45,016 bases of DNA from the NCBI GenBank assembly GCA_039630235.1, contig JBCNVI010000010.1:1-45016 (forward strand), written 5' to 3'. The notes beneath the pieces are model-generated. The model ran no database searches, was not told the DNA's origin, and saw only the letters and a list, made by a program, of their open reading frames with translations. Each line of letters opens with the position of its first letter. The stretch's first letter is position 1. This DNA comes from Candidatus Hydrothermales bacterium (GTDB taxonomy: Bacteria; Hydrothermota; Hydrothermia; Hydrothermales; JAJRUZ01). Shown piece by piece: positions 17,222-25,326 of the stretch. The translations under genes and the position numbers were made by a program.

Positions 17222-17865
17222 ATAAAAACTCCCTTTGAGGAAAATTTTATAGTTTGAGTTTTTTTAAACTCTTTTAATATTCTTGAGACACTTTCTCTTG
17301 AACAACCGATAAGAGAGGCCAAATCCTTTATTTTGAAATCTTTTTTTATATATATGTACTCTCCAATTCTTTCTCCTTCTTTTATAGCTTTTTCTATAAA
17401 GAATCTTGCAATTTTGCCTGATAAATCTAAAAAAAGTAGAGAACTCATCTTTTCGTTAGTTTTTTTAATTCTATTTGCCATTTCTTTGATTATTGAAACC
17501 AGAATTTCAGGATGTTTCATTAATCTGTTTAAAAGAACATCTCTTGAAAATATTGTAACTTTCGTATCTTTGATAGCTGTAACTCTTGCGGTTCTGTACT
17601 CTTCACTGAAAAAACCTATTTCTCCAAAAAAATCTCCTTCTTTTAGGTGTGTGATAACTATTTCTTTCCCTTTATCAGAAAAGAGCGAAATCTTTACTTC
17701 TCCGGAATTTATTATGTAAAGAAAGCTTCCTTTTTCTCCCTCACGAAGTATTATTTCTCCCTTTTTAAATTCTTTTTTTACTCCCAGTTTTTCAATTATA
17801 CTTTGCTCTCTTTTACTCAATTTACTAAATAGTTCTATTTTGTGTGAAAATGTTGACTTTTTCAT
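17194..17865 (-). CDS. Crp/Fnr-family transcription regulator
   Basis: The 223-residue protein has a cyclic-nucleotide-binding-type beta-roll (KGEIILREGEKGSFLYIINSG, then EGDFFGEIGFFSEEYRTARV) and a C-terminal winged helix (IKDLASLIGCSRESVSRILKEF) that binds DNA. There is no N-terminal cysteine cluster for an Fnr iron-sulfur centre. The beta-roll keeps the GE and RTA signature positions that contact cAMP in CRP, so a nucleotide effector is possible. It diverges from rpmE across an 67-bp gap. A minus-strand TATAAT (17879-17874) ends 8 nt before its ATG, implying a leaderless transcript. Confidence 0.9.
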   Translation of the reverse strand: MKKSTFSHKIELFSKLSKREQSIIEKLGVKKEFKKGEIILREGEKGSFLYIINSGEVKISLFSDKGKEIVITHLKEGDFFGEIGFFSEEYRTARVTAIKDTKVTIFSRDVLLNRLMKHPEILVSIIKEMANRIKKTNEKMSSLLFLDLSGKIARFFIEKAIKEGERIGEYIYIKKDFKIKDLASLIGCSRESVSRILKEFKKTQTIKFSSKGVFIHKDALKFK

Positions 17866-17881
17866 ATAGATAAATTATAAT
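17853..17881 (+). promoter_or_regulatory. rpmE promoter overlapping the crp start
   Basis: TTGACT (17853-17858) and TATAAT (17876-17881) are 17 nt apart, near consensus. The -35 box lies across the start codon region of the divergent crp gene, and the ATTATAAT core can serve as a -10 for both strands, so the two promoters compete for the same DNA. Confidence 0.7.
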
Positions 17882-17894
17882 TTTAAAAAATTTT

Positions 17895-17914
17895 GGGATA
17901 AAAGGTTCTATCCC
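17895..17914 (+). promoter_or_regulatory. rpmE leader hairpin with T-arm-like motif (copy 5)
   Basis: GGGATA (17895-17900) can pair with TATCCC (17909-17914), and an alternative stem AAAAGG/CCTTTT can form around TTCTATC. GGTTCTATCCC is the T-arm-like motif. It lies within the predicted transcript, 18 nt upstream of the rpmE ATG, and is a candidate site for L31 or other translational control. Confidence 0.45.
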
Positions 17915-17932
17915 TTTTTAAGTTGAAAGAAG

Positions 17933-18202
17933 ATGAAACCGAAGATACATCCGGAGTACGGGCCGGCAATAATTGAGTGTGCCTGTGGAAATAGGGTTGA
18001 GACACGTTCTACAAAAAAATTCATAAAAGTTGAAATATGCTCAAATTGTCATCCCTTTTTCACAGGAAAAGAAAAGCTCGTTGATACTGAAGGAAGAGTC
18101 GAAAAGTTTAGAAAAAAGTATGGCGAAAAGGTAAAAAGTGAAGCTAAAACAACAACGGCAAGAAGTAGAAGGAAAAAGAAGGAGGAAGAGGTCAAAAAAT
18201 GA
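17933..18202 (+). CDS. rpmE: 50S ribosomal protein L31 (zinc-binding type)
   Basis: The 89-residue protein starts with [11 protein letters not shown] and carries the four-cysteine zinc set in CACGN and [10 protein letters not shown], which identifies the C+ form of L31. The C-terminal tail of about 25 residues is very rich in lysine and arginine and longer than in E. coli. It is first in an overlapping chain with ridA and the B12-domain gene. Confidence 0.97.
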   Translation: MKPKIHPEYGPAIIECACGNRVETRSTKKFIKVEICSNCHPFFTGKEKLVDTEGRVEKFRKKYGEKVKSEAKTTTARSRRKKKEEEVKK

Positions 18203-18555
18203 GTTTACCTAAACCTATTGGCCCCTATTCTATTTATAGGGAAGTTGGAAACTTTGTTTTTATTTCTGGACAAATAGGGATCGATCCTGAAAAGGGTGTA
18301 ATCCCAGAGAGTATAGAGGAACAAACAGAGTTAGTTTTAAAAAATATAAAGATGATATTAGAGAGTTTAAATTTGAACTTTGATAATGTTGTAAAAAGTA
18401 CGATATTTCTAAAAGATATGAACGATTTTCAGAAAGTAAATGAGATATATTCAAAGTATTTTAGGGAGCCCTATCCGGCAAGGTCTACTGTAGAAGTAAG
18501 TGCCTTACCTAAAAATGCTAAAGTTGAAATAGAGGTTATTGCTTTTAGGGGATGA
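18199..18555 (+). CDS. ridA: RidA family enamine/imine deaminase
   Basis: This 118-residue protein of the YjgF/YER057c/UK114 family has PIGPYS near the N-terminus, [13 protein letters not shown] and the C-terminal [23 protein letters not shown] with the key arginine. RidA hydrolyses reactive 2-aminoacrylate and related enamines released by PLP enzymes, protecting metabolism. It overlaps rpmE by 4 nt and the B12-binding protein by 4 nt. Confidence 0.95.
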   Translation: MSLPKPIGPYSIYREVGNFVFISGQIGIDPEKGVIPESIEEQTELVLKNIKMILESLNLNFDNVVKSTIFLKDMNDFQKVNEIYSKYFREPYPARSTVEVSALPKNAKVEIEVIAFRG

Positions 18556-18980
18556 AAAAAGTAAGAAAGATAAGGGTTTTGATAGCAAAACCTGGTTTAG
18601 ATGGTCATGATAGGGGAGCAAAGGTTGTAGCAAGAGCGTTTATGGAAGCGGGAATGGAAGTGATATATACTGGTCTTCATAAAACAGCAGAGGAGATTGT
18701 TGAGGCTGCTATCCAGGAGGATGTAGACGTTATTGGCCTATCGATCCTTTCAGGTGCTCATATGACTTATTTTCCTAAGGTTTTGAAATTAATGAAAGAA
18801 AAGGGATTACATGATGTTCTTCTTTTTGGAGGTGGAATAATTCCAGAAGAGGACAAAAAGAAGCTTAAAGAGATGGGGGTTGGAGAGCTATTTGGGCCTG
18901 GCACCCCTTTAAAGGATATCGTTAAATATGTTGAAGAGTGGATTGAAGAGAGAGATAAAAAGAGAGAAAAAACAGAGTAA
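18552..18980 (+). CDS. cobalamin-binding C-terminal subunit/domain of methylmalonyl-CoA-mutase type
   Basis: The 142-residue protein is a stand-alone B12-binding Rossmann domain with [12 protein letters not shown] (DxHxxG motif, the histidine that ligates cobalt), GLSILSGAH and [12 protein letters not shown]. Split mutases encode this small subunit separately from the catalytic large subunit, and it has been annotated mcmA2. The catalytic subunit is not in the window, so methylmalonyl-CoA or another acyl-CoA mutase is inferred only from family. It overlaps ridA by 4 nt and the nuclease gene by 53 nt. Confidence 0.88.
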   Translation: MKKVRKIRVLIAKPGLDGHDRGAKVVARAFMEAGMEVIYTGLHKTAEEIVEAAIQEDVDVIGLSILSGAHMTYFPKVLKLMKEKGLHDVLLFGGGIIPEEDKKKLKEMGVGELFGPGTPLKDIVKYVEEWIEERDKKREKTE

Positions 18981-19584
18981 ATTTTTAGGATTTACATATC
19001 TTTTTAGCTTTCTTTTTCTCCTTCTTTTATTCTGTTCTTATGAAGTTGAGGTTAGGGAGGTAGTAGATGGAGATACGTTTGTTACGTATACTGGAGAAAG
19101 AGTAAGGCTTATAGGTATAGATACTCCTGAGGAAGGTAGGTTTTATTATGATGATGCGAAGGAGGCCCTAAAAAAGCTTATACTTGGCAAAAAGGTTAGG
19201 TTAGAGTTTGATATAGTAAAAAAGGATATGTATGGTAGAATTTTGGCCTATGTTTTCTACGATACCATTTTTGTTAATAATTACATGTTAAAAAATGGTT
19301 ACTCATATATATATACGTTTCCTCCGAATCTAAAGTATTTTCTGAATTTTAGAAAGTCTCTTGATTATGCGATAAAAAATAAAAAGGGTATGTGGAAGGA
19401 TTTTTACGATGAAAAAGATATATTTCTCGGTGATCCTGTAAGGATGGAATTTCATACTAAGGATTGCGAAAAAGTCAACGAGATTGGGGTTTTTAGCAGA
19501 GTAGTTTTTAAATCTTCTAAAGAGGCTCTTCTTGAAGGTTATCATCCTCATAAACTATGTAATCCTGTTAAATTCATCAAGTAA
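18928..19584 (+). CDS. thermonuclease-type lipoprotein with C-terminal Ada-like metal-binding module
   Basis: The 218-residue product has a basic leader, a hydrophobic segment ending in LLLLFC (possible lipid anchor about residue 36), then an SNase domain: [25 protein letters not shown] and [12 protein letters not shown] contain the arginine, aspartate and glutamate of the staphylococcal nuclease active site. The final 45 residues (FHTKDCEKV ... [11 protein letters not shown]) resemble the Ada-type zinc-binding fold often fused to these nucleases. It probably degrades DNA or RNA at the cell surface. The ATG at 18928 lies inside the upstream gene, and no closer ATG precedes the hydrophobic segment. 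Confidence 0.85.
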   Translation: MLKSGLKREIKREKKQSKFLGFTYLFSFLFLLLLFCSYEVEVREVVDGDTFVTYTGERVRLIGIDTPEEGRFYYDDAKEALKKLILGKKVRLEFDIVKKDMYGRILAYVFYDTIFVNNYMLKNGYSYIYTFPPNLKYFLNFRKSLDYAIKNKKGMWKDFYDEKDIFLGDPVRMEFHTKDCEKVNEIGVFSRVVFKSSKEALLEGYHPHKLCNPVKFIK

Positions 19585-19662
19585 ACCTTTATTTAAGTCA
19601 GAAGGCGTTTATAAGCCCCTCTGTCGAGAGAGAACTCTTTTTTATTTAAAGCTTTTTTATTA

Positions 19663-21036
19663 TTAGAAACTCTTACCTTCTCCGAAAGAGAGATATTTTC
19701 CTTCCTTTGAGAAGCCTAAATCTAATCTTAGTACGGGAAGGTTATAGCTTTTTGTTAACTCTATTCTTATTCCAACTCCATAAGAAAAGGCAAATGTTTT
19801 TTTATCAATTATGTAGGCATTATCAACGAAAAATACAATACCTGGTTTAAAAAACTCTAGTAGTTCTTTAAAATAAAGTCTTATTTCGCTGATGTTGAGC
19901 ACATAGTTTGATGTTCTAAAGTAAAAGGCTTTGTAGCCTCTAAGTCCATAAAGTCCCCCTAAGTAACGACATAAAGTATTACAGTATGGTTCCCATATTT
20001 TTTCGTAACCTAAAAAGATTGCAAATACTATAAAGTTTTTAATTATAAAATAATTTGAACTATTTAAATTTAAGCTCTTTTCCATGAAGTTTTTGTAGGT
20101 TGCACTGCTAATAGAATTGAAATTTCTTTCAAAATTATTGAAAGTTATTTTCCCCTCTATGCCTTTAATTCTGTTATTTATGTTTTTGTATAGGTTGATT
20201 TTTAAAAATAAACCTTCTTTCATGTGTTCTGTTTCTCCAAAATTTTTAATAAATCTTGTCTTTTTTGTTTTTGTTTTATCTATTTCAAATCCTGCATGGA
20301 AAAAATTAAACTCGTTATAAATAGATTTTGCAAACCCATATCCTAAAGAGGGCAAAAAAAGTTTAAATTTTTCAAGACTTCTTGAAATTTCTAACATAAA
20401 GTTTTCCCCCCTTGATGTAAAAGAATCAATGATAATTCCCTTTTCGTATAAAAAGTTTCTTTTAAAATATTGAGTGTAATTTAAATAGATTCTGTTATAG
20501 GTGTAGGGTGAAATATAGGGAAAGATAGATAATGATTTTGTTTTAGAGTGTTCAGAGTTTAGGAAGAAAATCGAAATATCATGGTTTTTAAAGATTTCAG
20601 GGTAAAAGCTTTGAAAGTAAAAGTAGGGATATTCGTATCCCCAAATATAGTTTAATCTTATATCAAGTAGAAGGCCAAATAGGTTATGTTCCCATAATCC
20701 TATACCTTTTTGACTTAAACCACCACCGCCTTCGAAATTAAAAAATAGGGCAAGTGTAAGAAGCGGCCTCAGTTTGATTATTAAGGTATCCCTTTTTTTA
20801 AAGTTTTCAATTTCAGAAAAAACGCCTATATTTTTAATTCTTCTCAGAGATTCGCTTAAAACAACTGAGTCCCTGTTTTTAATTAAAAGACTTTTTACTC
20901 TGAAACTTTTTGGTTTAAATGTTAACTTTTCTACTATCTTATATAGAAAAAAATTCGACTCAAAAAGAGGCTTATAAACAATTTTAACTTCTTTAATTTC
21001 TGTGTTAAAGATAATTATTAGTGAAAAGATGTTCAT
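19663..21036 (-). CDS. BamA/TamA-like outer-membrane beta-barrel protein
   Basis: The 457-residue protein has an export signal, one POTRA-like segment (about residues 30-95: SESLRRIKNIGVFSEIENF is the typical POTRA helix-strand), and a C-terminal barrel of alternating aromatic strands. GGLYGLRGYKAFYF matches the VRGYR-type motif of Omp85 barrels, and the chain ends in phenylalanine, the usual beta-barrel C-terminal signal. It is much shorter than BamA, with fewer POTRA repeats, so an accessory Omp85 or surface-antigen protein is more likely. The next gene upstream on this strand (the ArnT-like transferase) overlaps its start by 4 nt. Confidence 0.8.
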   Translation of the reverse strand: MNIFSLIIIFNTEIKEVKIVYKPLFESNFFLYKIVEKLTFKPKSFRVKSLLIKNRDSVVLSESLRRIKNIGVFSEIENFKKRDTLIIKLRPLLTLALFFNFEGGGGLSQKGIGLWEHNLFGLLLDIRLNYIWGYEYPYFYFQSFYPEIFKNHDISIFFLNSEHSKTKSLSIFPYISPYTYNRIYLNYTQYFKRNFLYEKGIIIDSFTSRGENFMLEISRSLEKFKLFLPSLGYGFAKSIYNEFNFFHAGFEIDKTKTKKTRFIKNFGETEHMKEGLFLKINLYKNINNRIKGIEGKITFNNFERNFNSISSATYKNFMEKSLNLNSSNYFIIKNFIVFAIFLGYEKIWEPYCNTLCRYLGGLYGLRGYKAFYFRTSNYVLNISEIRLYFKELLEFFKPGIVFFVDNAYIIDKKTFAFSYGVGIRIELTKSYNLPVLRLDLGFSKEGKYLSFGEGKSF

Positions 21037-22370
21037 TTCACTAACTTATAAAATTCATATTCTCGAAATTCAGATTTTGATACACCTATCTTTTCTATTT
21101 CTTTAAAATGCTTATAAAAATTTTCGTTAATATTTCCGACATAGAAAAGAGTATCGGGTATTTTTTTGTTTTTTTGCCAGATTGTAAATTGATTTTCTCT
21201 TGAGTTTATGTTAAGAGAGTAAACGTAGGGCTTTTCTTTAAGGTAAAAGGAGAGAATAGAGGCGAGTTGATAGGTGTTGGCGGAAAATTGATTTATTCCG
21301 TATCTCTCAGAGAGCCATTCTACGTCTTCCGCAAGTTTTTCCCAATTTCTTAGTCTATTTGTTGGGTCCTTTTTAAATTTAACAATCGGATTCATTGTGT
21401 GTATATGGATAATTGTTAATATTAAAAATGTGAAGGATGATAGAACGTAAAAAGCCTTACTTTCTTTTAAGTATTTTATTGCAATTATTAAAAGGAAAAG
21501 ATAGGAAATAATTGGCCAATTTGCCTCTGCCTTTGTTTTTAGAGAAGAGAGCATGAAAAAAATATAGGGGAATAAAAAGGAAAAAGTCAGCACATTTATT
21601 TTCTCCTTGATTATACCTTTAAATGCGTAAAAGAATATTAAAATTGAAAGCGGAAATGATAAAACAAGTACTGAATCTAATAAATAAAGTAAGATATTTG
21701 AGGGATTTATTTCCTTTTTTCCGTATCCGTGAAGCAGTTGAAATTTAAAGCTTATGAAGTCGTTCTGTATGTTCCATATTATGCAGGGAGAAAAAATTAA
21801 AAAAGAAATTAAAAGGAAGATGACAAGTTTTTTTGAGAATAGTTTTCTTTTTTCGAGGAAAAATAGTATTATGGAGGGTAAAAAGAGAATTGATATGTAC
21901 TTAGATAAAAGGGAAAGGCCAAGAAAAACAGCTGAAAGGTAAAGCCACTTTTCGTTTTCATAGGATTTTAAAAGAAATAAAAAAGTAAGGAGTAAGAAGA
22001 AGACCATAGGAGTGTCAGGAGTAATTACTATTGCTCCAGCATTAAAAATAAGTGTCAGGGAAAAAATGTAAAGAGCCAACAAAATTTTTGACTTATCAAT
22101 TTCTCTGAATACAAAAATTAAGGCTATTAAAAATAGAAGGCTTAATAAGAAGGCGGGAATTCTTACACCTAACTCGTTATCTCCTAATAAAGTTATTCCA
22201 ATTTTGATAAGATAGGCAACAAGAGGTGGATGGTCAAAATAGGATAAACTTAATTTTCTTGCCCAAGTATAGTAATAGGCTTCATCTTCAGTTAAGTCTG
22301 TTTTTAAAATAATTAGGAATTTTAATATTAAAAGCACTAAAATTTGCGTTATTATGAGTAAATTTTTCAT
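21033..22370 (-). CDS. ArnT/PMT-type membrane glycosyltransferase
   Basis: The 445-residue protein has about ten hydrophobic segments and the first-loop signature TEDEAYYYTWARKLSLSYFDHPPLVAY (about residues 26-52). The acidic pair and YFDHPP are typical of GT83/GT39-type enzymes that use polyprenyl-phosphate sugars on the periplasmic face. Substrates include lipid A (ArnT) and proteins (PMT). The nearby LPS genes favour envelope glycosylation. It is 8 nt downstream of trmB and overlaps the BamA-like gene by 4 nt. Confidence 0.85.
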   Translation of the reverse strand: MKNLLIITQILVLLILKFLIILKTDLTEDEAYYYTWARKLSLSYFDHPPLVAYLIKIGITLLGDNELGVRIPAFLLSLLFLIALIFVFREIDKSKILLALYIFSLTLIFNAGAIVITPDTPMVFFLLLTFLFLLKSYENEKWLYLSAVFLGLSLLSKYISILFLPSIILFFLEKRKLFSKKLVIFLLISFLIFSPCIIWNIQNDFISFKFQLLHGYGKKEINPSNILLYLLDSVLVLSFPLSILIFFYAFKGIIKEKINVLTFSFLFPYIFFMLSSLKTKAEANWPIISYLFLLIIAIKYLKESKAFYVLSSFTFLILTIIHIHTMNPIVKFKKDPTNRLRNWEKLAEDVEWLSERYGINQFSANTYQLASILSFYLKEKPYVYSLNINSRENQFTIWQKNKKIPDTLFYVGNINENFYKHFKEIEKIGVSKSEFREYEFYKLVK

Positions 22371-22378
22371 AGAAAATT

Positions 22379-23266
22379 TTAGGGTTTAAAGCGAAAGACA
22401 TTTTTCAAATTCTCGAGTATCCATTCGGTGAATATTATTTTTTCTCTCATCAGTGGCTTTAGAATAACGTTTTTTCTTTTTTCTATTATAAAGTAAATGA
22501 GCTGTTCAAAGTTTTCTTCCATAGTAAAAACTTCAACAATTTTTGAATCTTTATTATGAAAAACTCTTTTGATTTTAAAAATTTTGTCTTTTTCTTTTCT
22601 TTCGTAATTTTCTGAAAACTTTTCATCTTCTAAGATTACGTGATCGATTTTATTTATGATTTTTACTTTCTTTTCAAGGGTTACTTTTTTTTCTGCTATT
22701 TTTTTGAAAGAGGAGTAATAGAAAGATTTGCCTAATTTTTTCCACTTTCTTGCGTACTTTGTTTCCATTGCCTTTTCTAATAAGTTCTGTTCAAACTCCC
22801 CCTCAGTAAAAATTTCTTTCTCTAAAAATCTTTCCTTAAGCTCTTCATAAAAAAATTTTTCATCTGTTAAGACATAAAATTTTCCGTTTTCTTTTAAAGA
22901 ATACCAAATAGTCTCTGGAAAATCTTCTCTATATATCCTTCTTTCCTTGTGTCTTTCTTTTTTCCATGGGAATGGAAATAGTAGAAAAATTTTTTCAAAA
23001 CTCTCAGTTGGTAATACGTATTTAAGTATAAATCTTGCGTCTCCTTGAAATAGAAATAGATTTGGAGGATAGGAAAGTTTCTTAAGAGCAAGATCAATAA
23101 GTTTTTTTGAAAGTTCAATTCCAATGATTGGTGATTCTTGATCTAGAGCATAAAGGTATACTAAAAAGTCACCTTTACCAAAACCTACTTCAAGAAATCT
23201 TGGTTTTTTAAGTCCAAAGAAGTTAGGCTTTAAGGGAAGCTTTTCTTGTTGCCAGTAAACCTGCAT
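22379..23266 (-). CDS. trmB: tRNA (guanine-N7-)-methyltransferase
   Basis: The 295-residue protein has the SAM-binding motif LEVGFGKGDF (about residue 25) and the TrmB-specific FPFPWKKERHKERRI. It methylates G46 in the variable loop of tRNAs. The catalytic domain takes up about 190 residues, and the extra C-terminal 100 residues resemble the extended form found in Thermotoga- and Aquifex-type TrmB. A minus-strand TATACT (23300-23295) is a possible -10 with a short leader. Confidence 0.93.
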   Translation of the reverse strand: MQVYWQQEKLPLKPNFFGLKKPRFLEVGFGKGDFLVYLYALDQESPIIGIELSKKLIDLALKKLSYPPNLFLFQGDARFILKYVLPTESFEKIFLLFPFPWKKERHKERRIYREDFPETIWYSLKENGKFYVLTDEKFFYEELKERFLEKEIFTEGEFEQNLLEKAMETKYARKWKKLGKSFYYSSFKKIAEKKVTLEKKVKIINKIDHVILEDEKFSENYERKEKDKIFKIKRVFHNKDSKIVEVFTMEENFEQLIYFIIEKRKNVILKPLMREKIIFTEWILENLKNVFRFKP

Positions 23267-23413
23267 AATCCTTAAAATTATCTAAAGTTATCTTAGTATA
23301 ATGCATAGAAATTTAAAATTTCTCTTTACTAATTTTTGATTATGACGAAAAAGTAGACTTTAATTTTGCATTTTTTGAGTTAATTTTTATATTATGAAAA
23401 AGAGGGAGGGCAA

Positions 23414-24040
23414 ATGGATATTTTAAACATTTTAATTTTTTCCCTGTTTGGCTATACAGTTGGGTCAATTCCCTTTTCTTATATAGTTAGTAAACTTAAG
23501 GGTTTAGATATAAGAAAGGTGGGGACAGGTAATGTGGGAGGTGCGAATGTTTTAAGAAGTGTCGGGGTAGTTTACGGAATTATTGCTTTCCTACTTGATT
23601 TTCTTAAAGGATTCTTTTCATCTCTTATTCCCTTTCTTTTAGGTTTTGATAAGTTCCACTCTTTTCTTTGTGGTTTTTTTGCAGTAATTGGGCACAGTTA
23701 TCCTATTTTTTTAAAATTTCAGGGGGGTAGAGGTATTGCTACTTCCCTAGGGTTTTTAGTCTTTCTGTTTCCAAAAGAGACCTTGATTGTTCTTGCGATA
23801 CTTTCACCTCTTGTTTTTTTAAGAGAGATTGCTTTATACATTCTTTTTTTTATTTTTTTCATCTCCATTTATATTTTTTTGAAATTTAAAGAACTAGGCT
23901 TTTTATCTATTTTTTTATTACTTTTTGTTGTGTTTAGGAGAGTTCAGTTTGTTTATACTGATGTTAAAAATGGTAGACCTTTTTTAAAAAGCTTTGTAAA
24001 CAGGTTACTTTTTGATGCTCCAGAAAAAGTAAAATTTTAA
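23414..24040 (+). CDS. plsY: acyl-phosphate glycerol-3-phosphate acyltransferase
   Basis: The 208-residue integral membrane protein contains the three PlsY cytoplasmic motifs: YTVGSIPFSY and GTGNVGGANVLR near the N-terminus, then GHSYPIFLKFQGGRGIATSLG around residue 93. It makes lysophosphatidic acid from acyl phosphate, the first step of phospholipid synthesis. GGGAGGG precedes the ATG. Several T7-T8 runs in this gene are in frame, a useful contrast to the damaged oxidase genes. Confidence 0.96.
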   Translation: MDILNILIFSLFGYTVGSIPFSYIVSKLKGLDIRKVGTGNVGGANVLRSVGVVYGIIAFLLDFLKGFFSSLIPFLLGFDKFHSFLCGFFAVIGHSYPIFLKFQGGRGIATSLGFLVFLFPKETLIVLAILSPLVFLREIALYILFFIFFISIYIFLKFKELGFLSIFLLLFVVFRRVQFVYTDVKNGRPFLKSFVNRLLFDAPEKVKF

Positions 24041-24054
24041 AAATTTTTAAAAAA

Positions 24055-24083
24055 TTGAAATATTAAAAGTTTCATATTATAAT
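24055..24083 (+). promoter_or_regulatory. promoter of the Fur/PerR-family gene
   Basis: TTGAAA (24055-24060) and TATAAT (24078-24083) are separated by 17 nt. A consensus AGGAGG (24101-24106) precedes the ATG at 24112. Confidence 0.75.
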
Positions 24084-24111
24084 AAAAATGTAAGAATTTT
24101 AGGAGGAAATT

Positions 24112-24534
24112 ATGAAGAAAACATTGCATGAAAAGCTTGAAATATTAAAAAAGAAGGGTCACTTTTTGACCTCGTCTAGATTAATGATTTTAGATTATTT
24201 AAGTGAAAGCACTTCTCATCCCACTGCTGAGGAAATCTATAATGCACTCAAAGATAGATTACCCTCTTTGTCAAGAGCCACTATTTATAATACATTAAAA
24301 CTTTTTATAGAGCTTGGGGTTGCAAGAGAGGTAAAAGTAGATAAAGATAAGTCGAGATTTGAGTTAAGAACAGATCCTCACACTCATTTTTGCTGTATAA
24401 AATGCAACTCTGTGTATGATATTGAAAAGGAGATAATTCAATTTCCAAAACAGGTAGACGGGAATAAAGTTATGTTTGGAGATTTATTCCTCTACGGAAT
24501 TTGTTCATCTTGTCAAAAGAAGGAGTCCACTTAG
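24112..24534 (+). CDS. Fur-family metalloregulator, PerR-like
   Basis: The 140-residue protein has the winged helix (HPTAEEIYNALKDRLPSLSRATIYNTLKLF) and the dimerisation domain with TDPHTHFCCIKC and a C-terminal CSSC, the structural Cys4 zinc site. The HTH histidine pair plus a downstream Asp (SVYDIE) match the regulatory metal site used by PerR for peroxide sensing, but Fur or Zur cannot be excluded from sequence alone. Its consensus promoter and Shine-Dalgarno are unusual in this window. Confidence 0.9.
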   Translation: MKKTLHEKLEILKKKGHFLTSSRLMILDYLSESTSHPTAEEIYNALKDRLPSLSRATIYNTLKLFIELGVAREVKVDKDKSRFELRTDPHTHFCCIKCNSVYDIEKEIIQFPKQVDGNKVMFGDLFLYGICSSCQKKEST

Positions 24535-24585
24535 TACTAACTTCTAAATAAGGAAATTTTCACTGTCTTTTTTATAAAATAATTA

Positions 24586-25326
24586 ATGGATACTTTAAGG
24601 TTTTTACTTGTAAATGATGATGGAATAGAGGCAGAGGGTATAAAAAGAGCAGCGAATGTTCTTTCAAAGTTTGGTGATGTTTTGGTTGTAGCTCCTAAAG
24701 AGGAAAAATCAGGAACCAGTCATTCTATTTCTTTGAGAAAAAGTATAAAAGTTAATAAAATAAAAGAGAATTTTTACTCGGTTGATGGAACACCTGTTGA
24801 TTGTGTTTTAATTGCAATGGAAGTGTTATTAAAAAGAAGACCAGACATTGTTGTTTCTGGTATAAACTATGGATTTAATCTTGGAGAAGATACTTTGTAC
24901 TCTGGAACAGTGGCAGCAGCAAGAGAAGGCTTTCTATACGGTGTTCCATCAATAGCTTTTTCAGTTGGACCAAAAGGAGAAAGAAAAATTTTTGAAGGCG
25001 GAGAGTATTACCTCGAATATCTTTTAAGAAAAATAATAGAGAGCAAGTTATACAAAGAGAATTTTTTACTAAATGTTAATTTATATGATTTAAAAGTTGA
25101 GGAAATAAAGGGTATTAAGATTACAAAACTGGGGAAGAGGCATTACTTAAATCCAGTGGAAAAGGTGGAAGAAAATGTATTTAGGATCGGTGGTAGATTG
25201 GAGTTGGTTTATGAAGAGGATTCTGATTCTGGGGCGGTTCTTGAGGGATATGTAAGTGTGACTCCTCTTGCTATAGAATGTTTAGATTTCAATTTAGCAT
25301 CAAAGTTAAAAAAAATAATTGAGTAA
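24586..25326 (+). CDS. surE: 5'/3'-nucleotidase SurE
   Basis: The 246-residue metal-dependent phosphatase has LLVNDDGIEAEG at the N-terminus (Asp-Asp metal ligands), then VAPKEEKSGTSHSIS, VDGTPVDCVLIA, VVSGINYGFNLGEDTLYSGTVAAAREG and a normal C-terminal domain. It dephosphorylates nucleoside monophosphates. TATAAA at 24573-24578 ends 7 nt before the ATG and no Shine-Dalgarno is present, so the mRNA is probably leaderless. It is coupled to pcm. Confidence 0.97.
   Translation: MDTLRFLLVNDDGIEAEGIKRAANVLSKFGDVLVVAPKEEKSGTSHSISLRKSIKVNKIKENFYSVDGTPVDCVLIAMEVLLKRRPDIVVSGINYGFNLGEDTLYSGTVAAAREGFLYGVPSIAFSVGPKGERKIFEGGEYYLEYLLRKIIESKLYKENFLLNVNLYDLKVEEIKGIKITKLGKRHYLNPVEKVEENVFRIGGRLELVYEEDSDSGAVLEGYVSVTPLAIECLDFNLASKLKKIIE

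Noticed and set aside
19600-19645. Strong terminator between the nuclease and BamA-like genes
   Set aside because: GGC/GCC and GAG/CTC short dyads followed by TTTTTT exist, but stems of only 3-4 bp are too weak to list as a feature.
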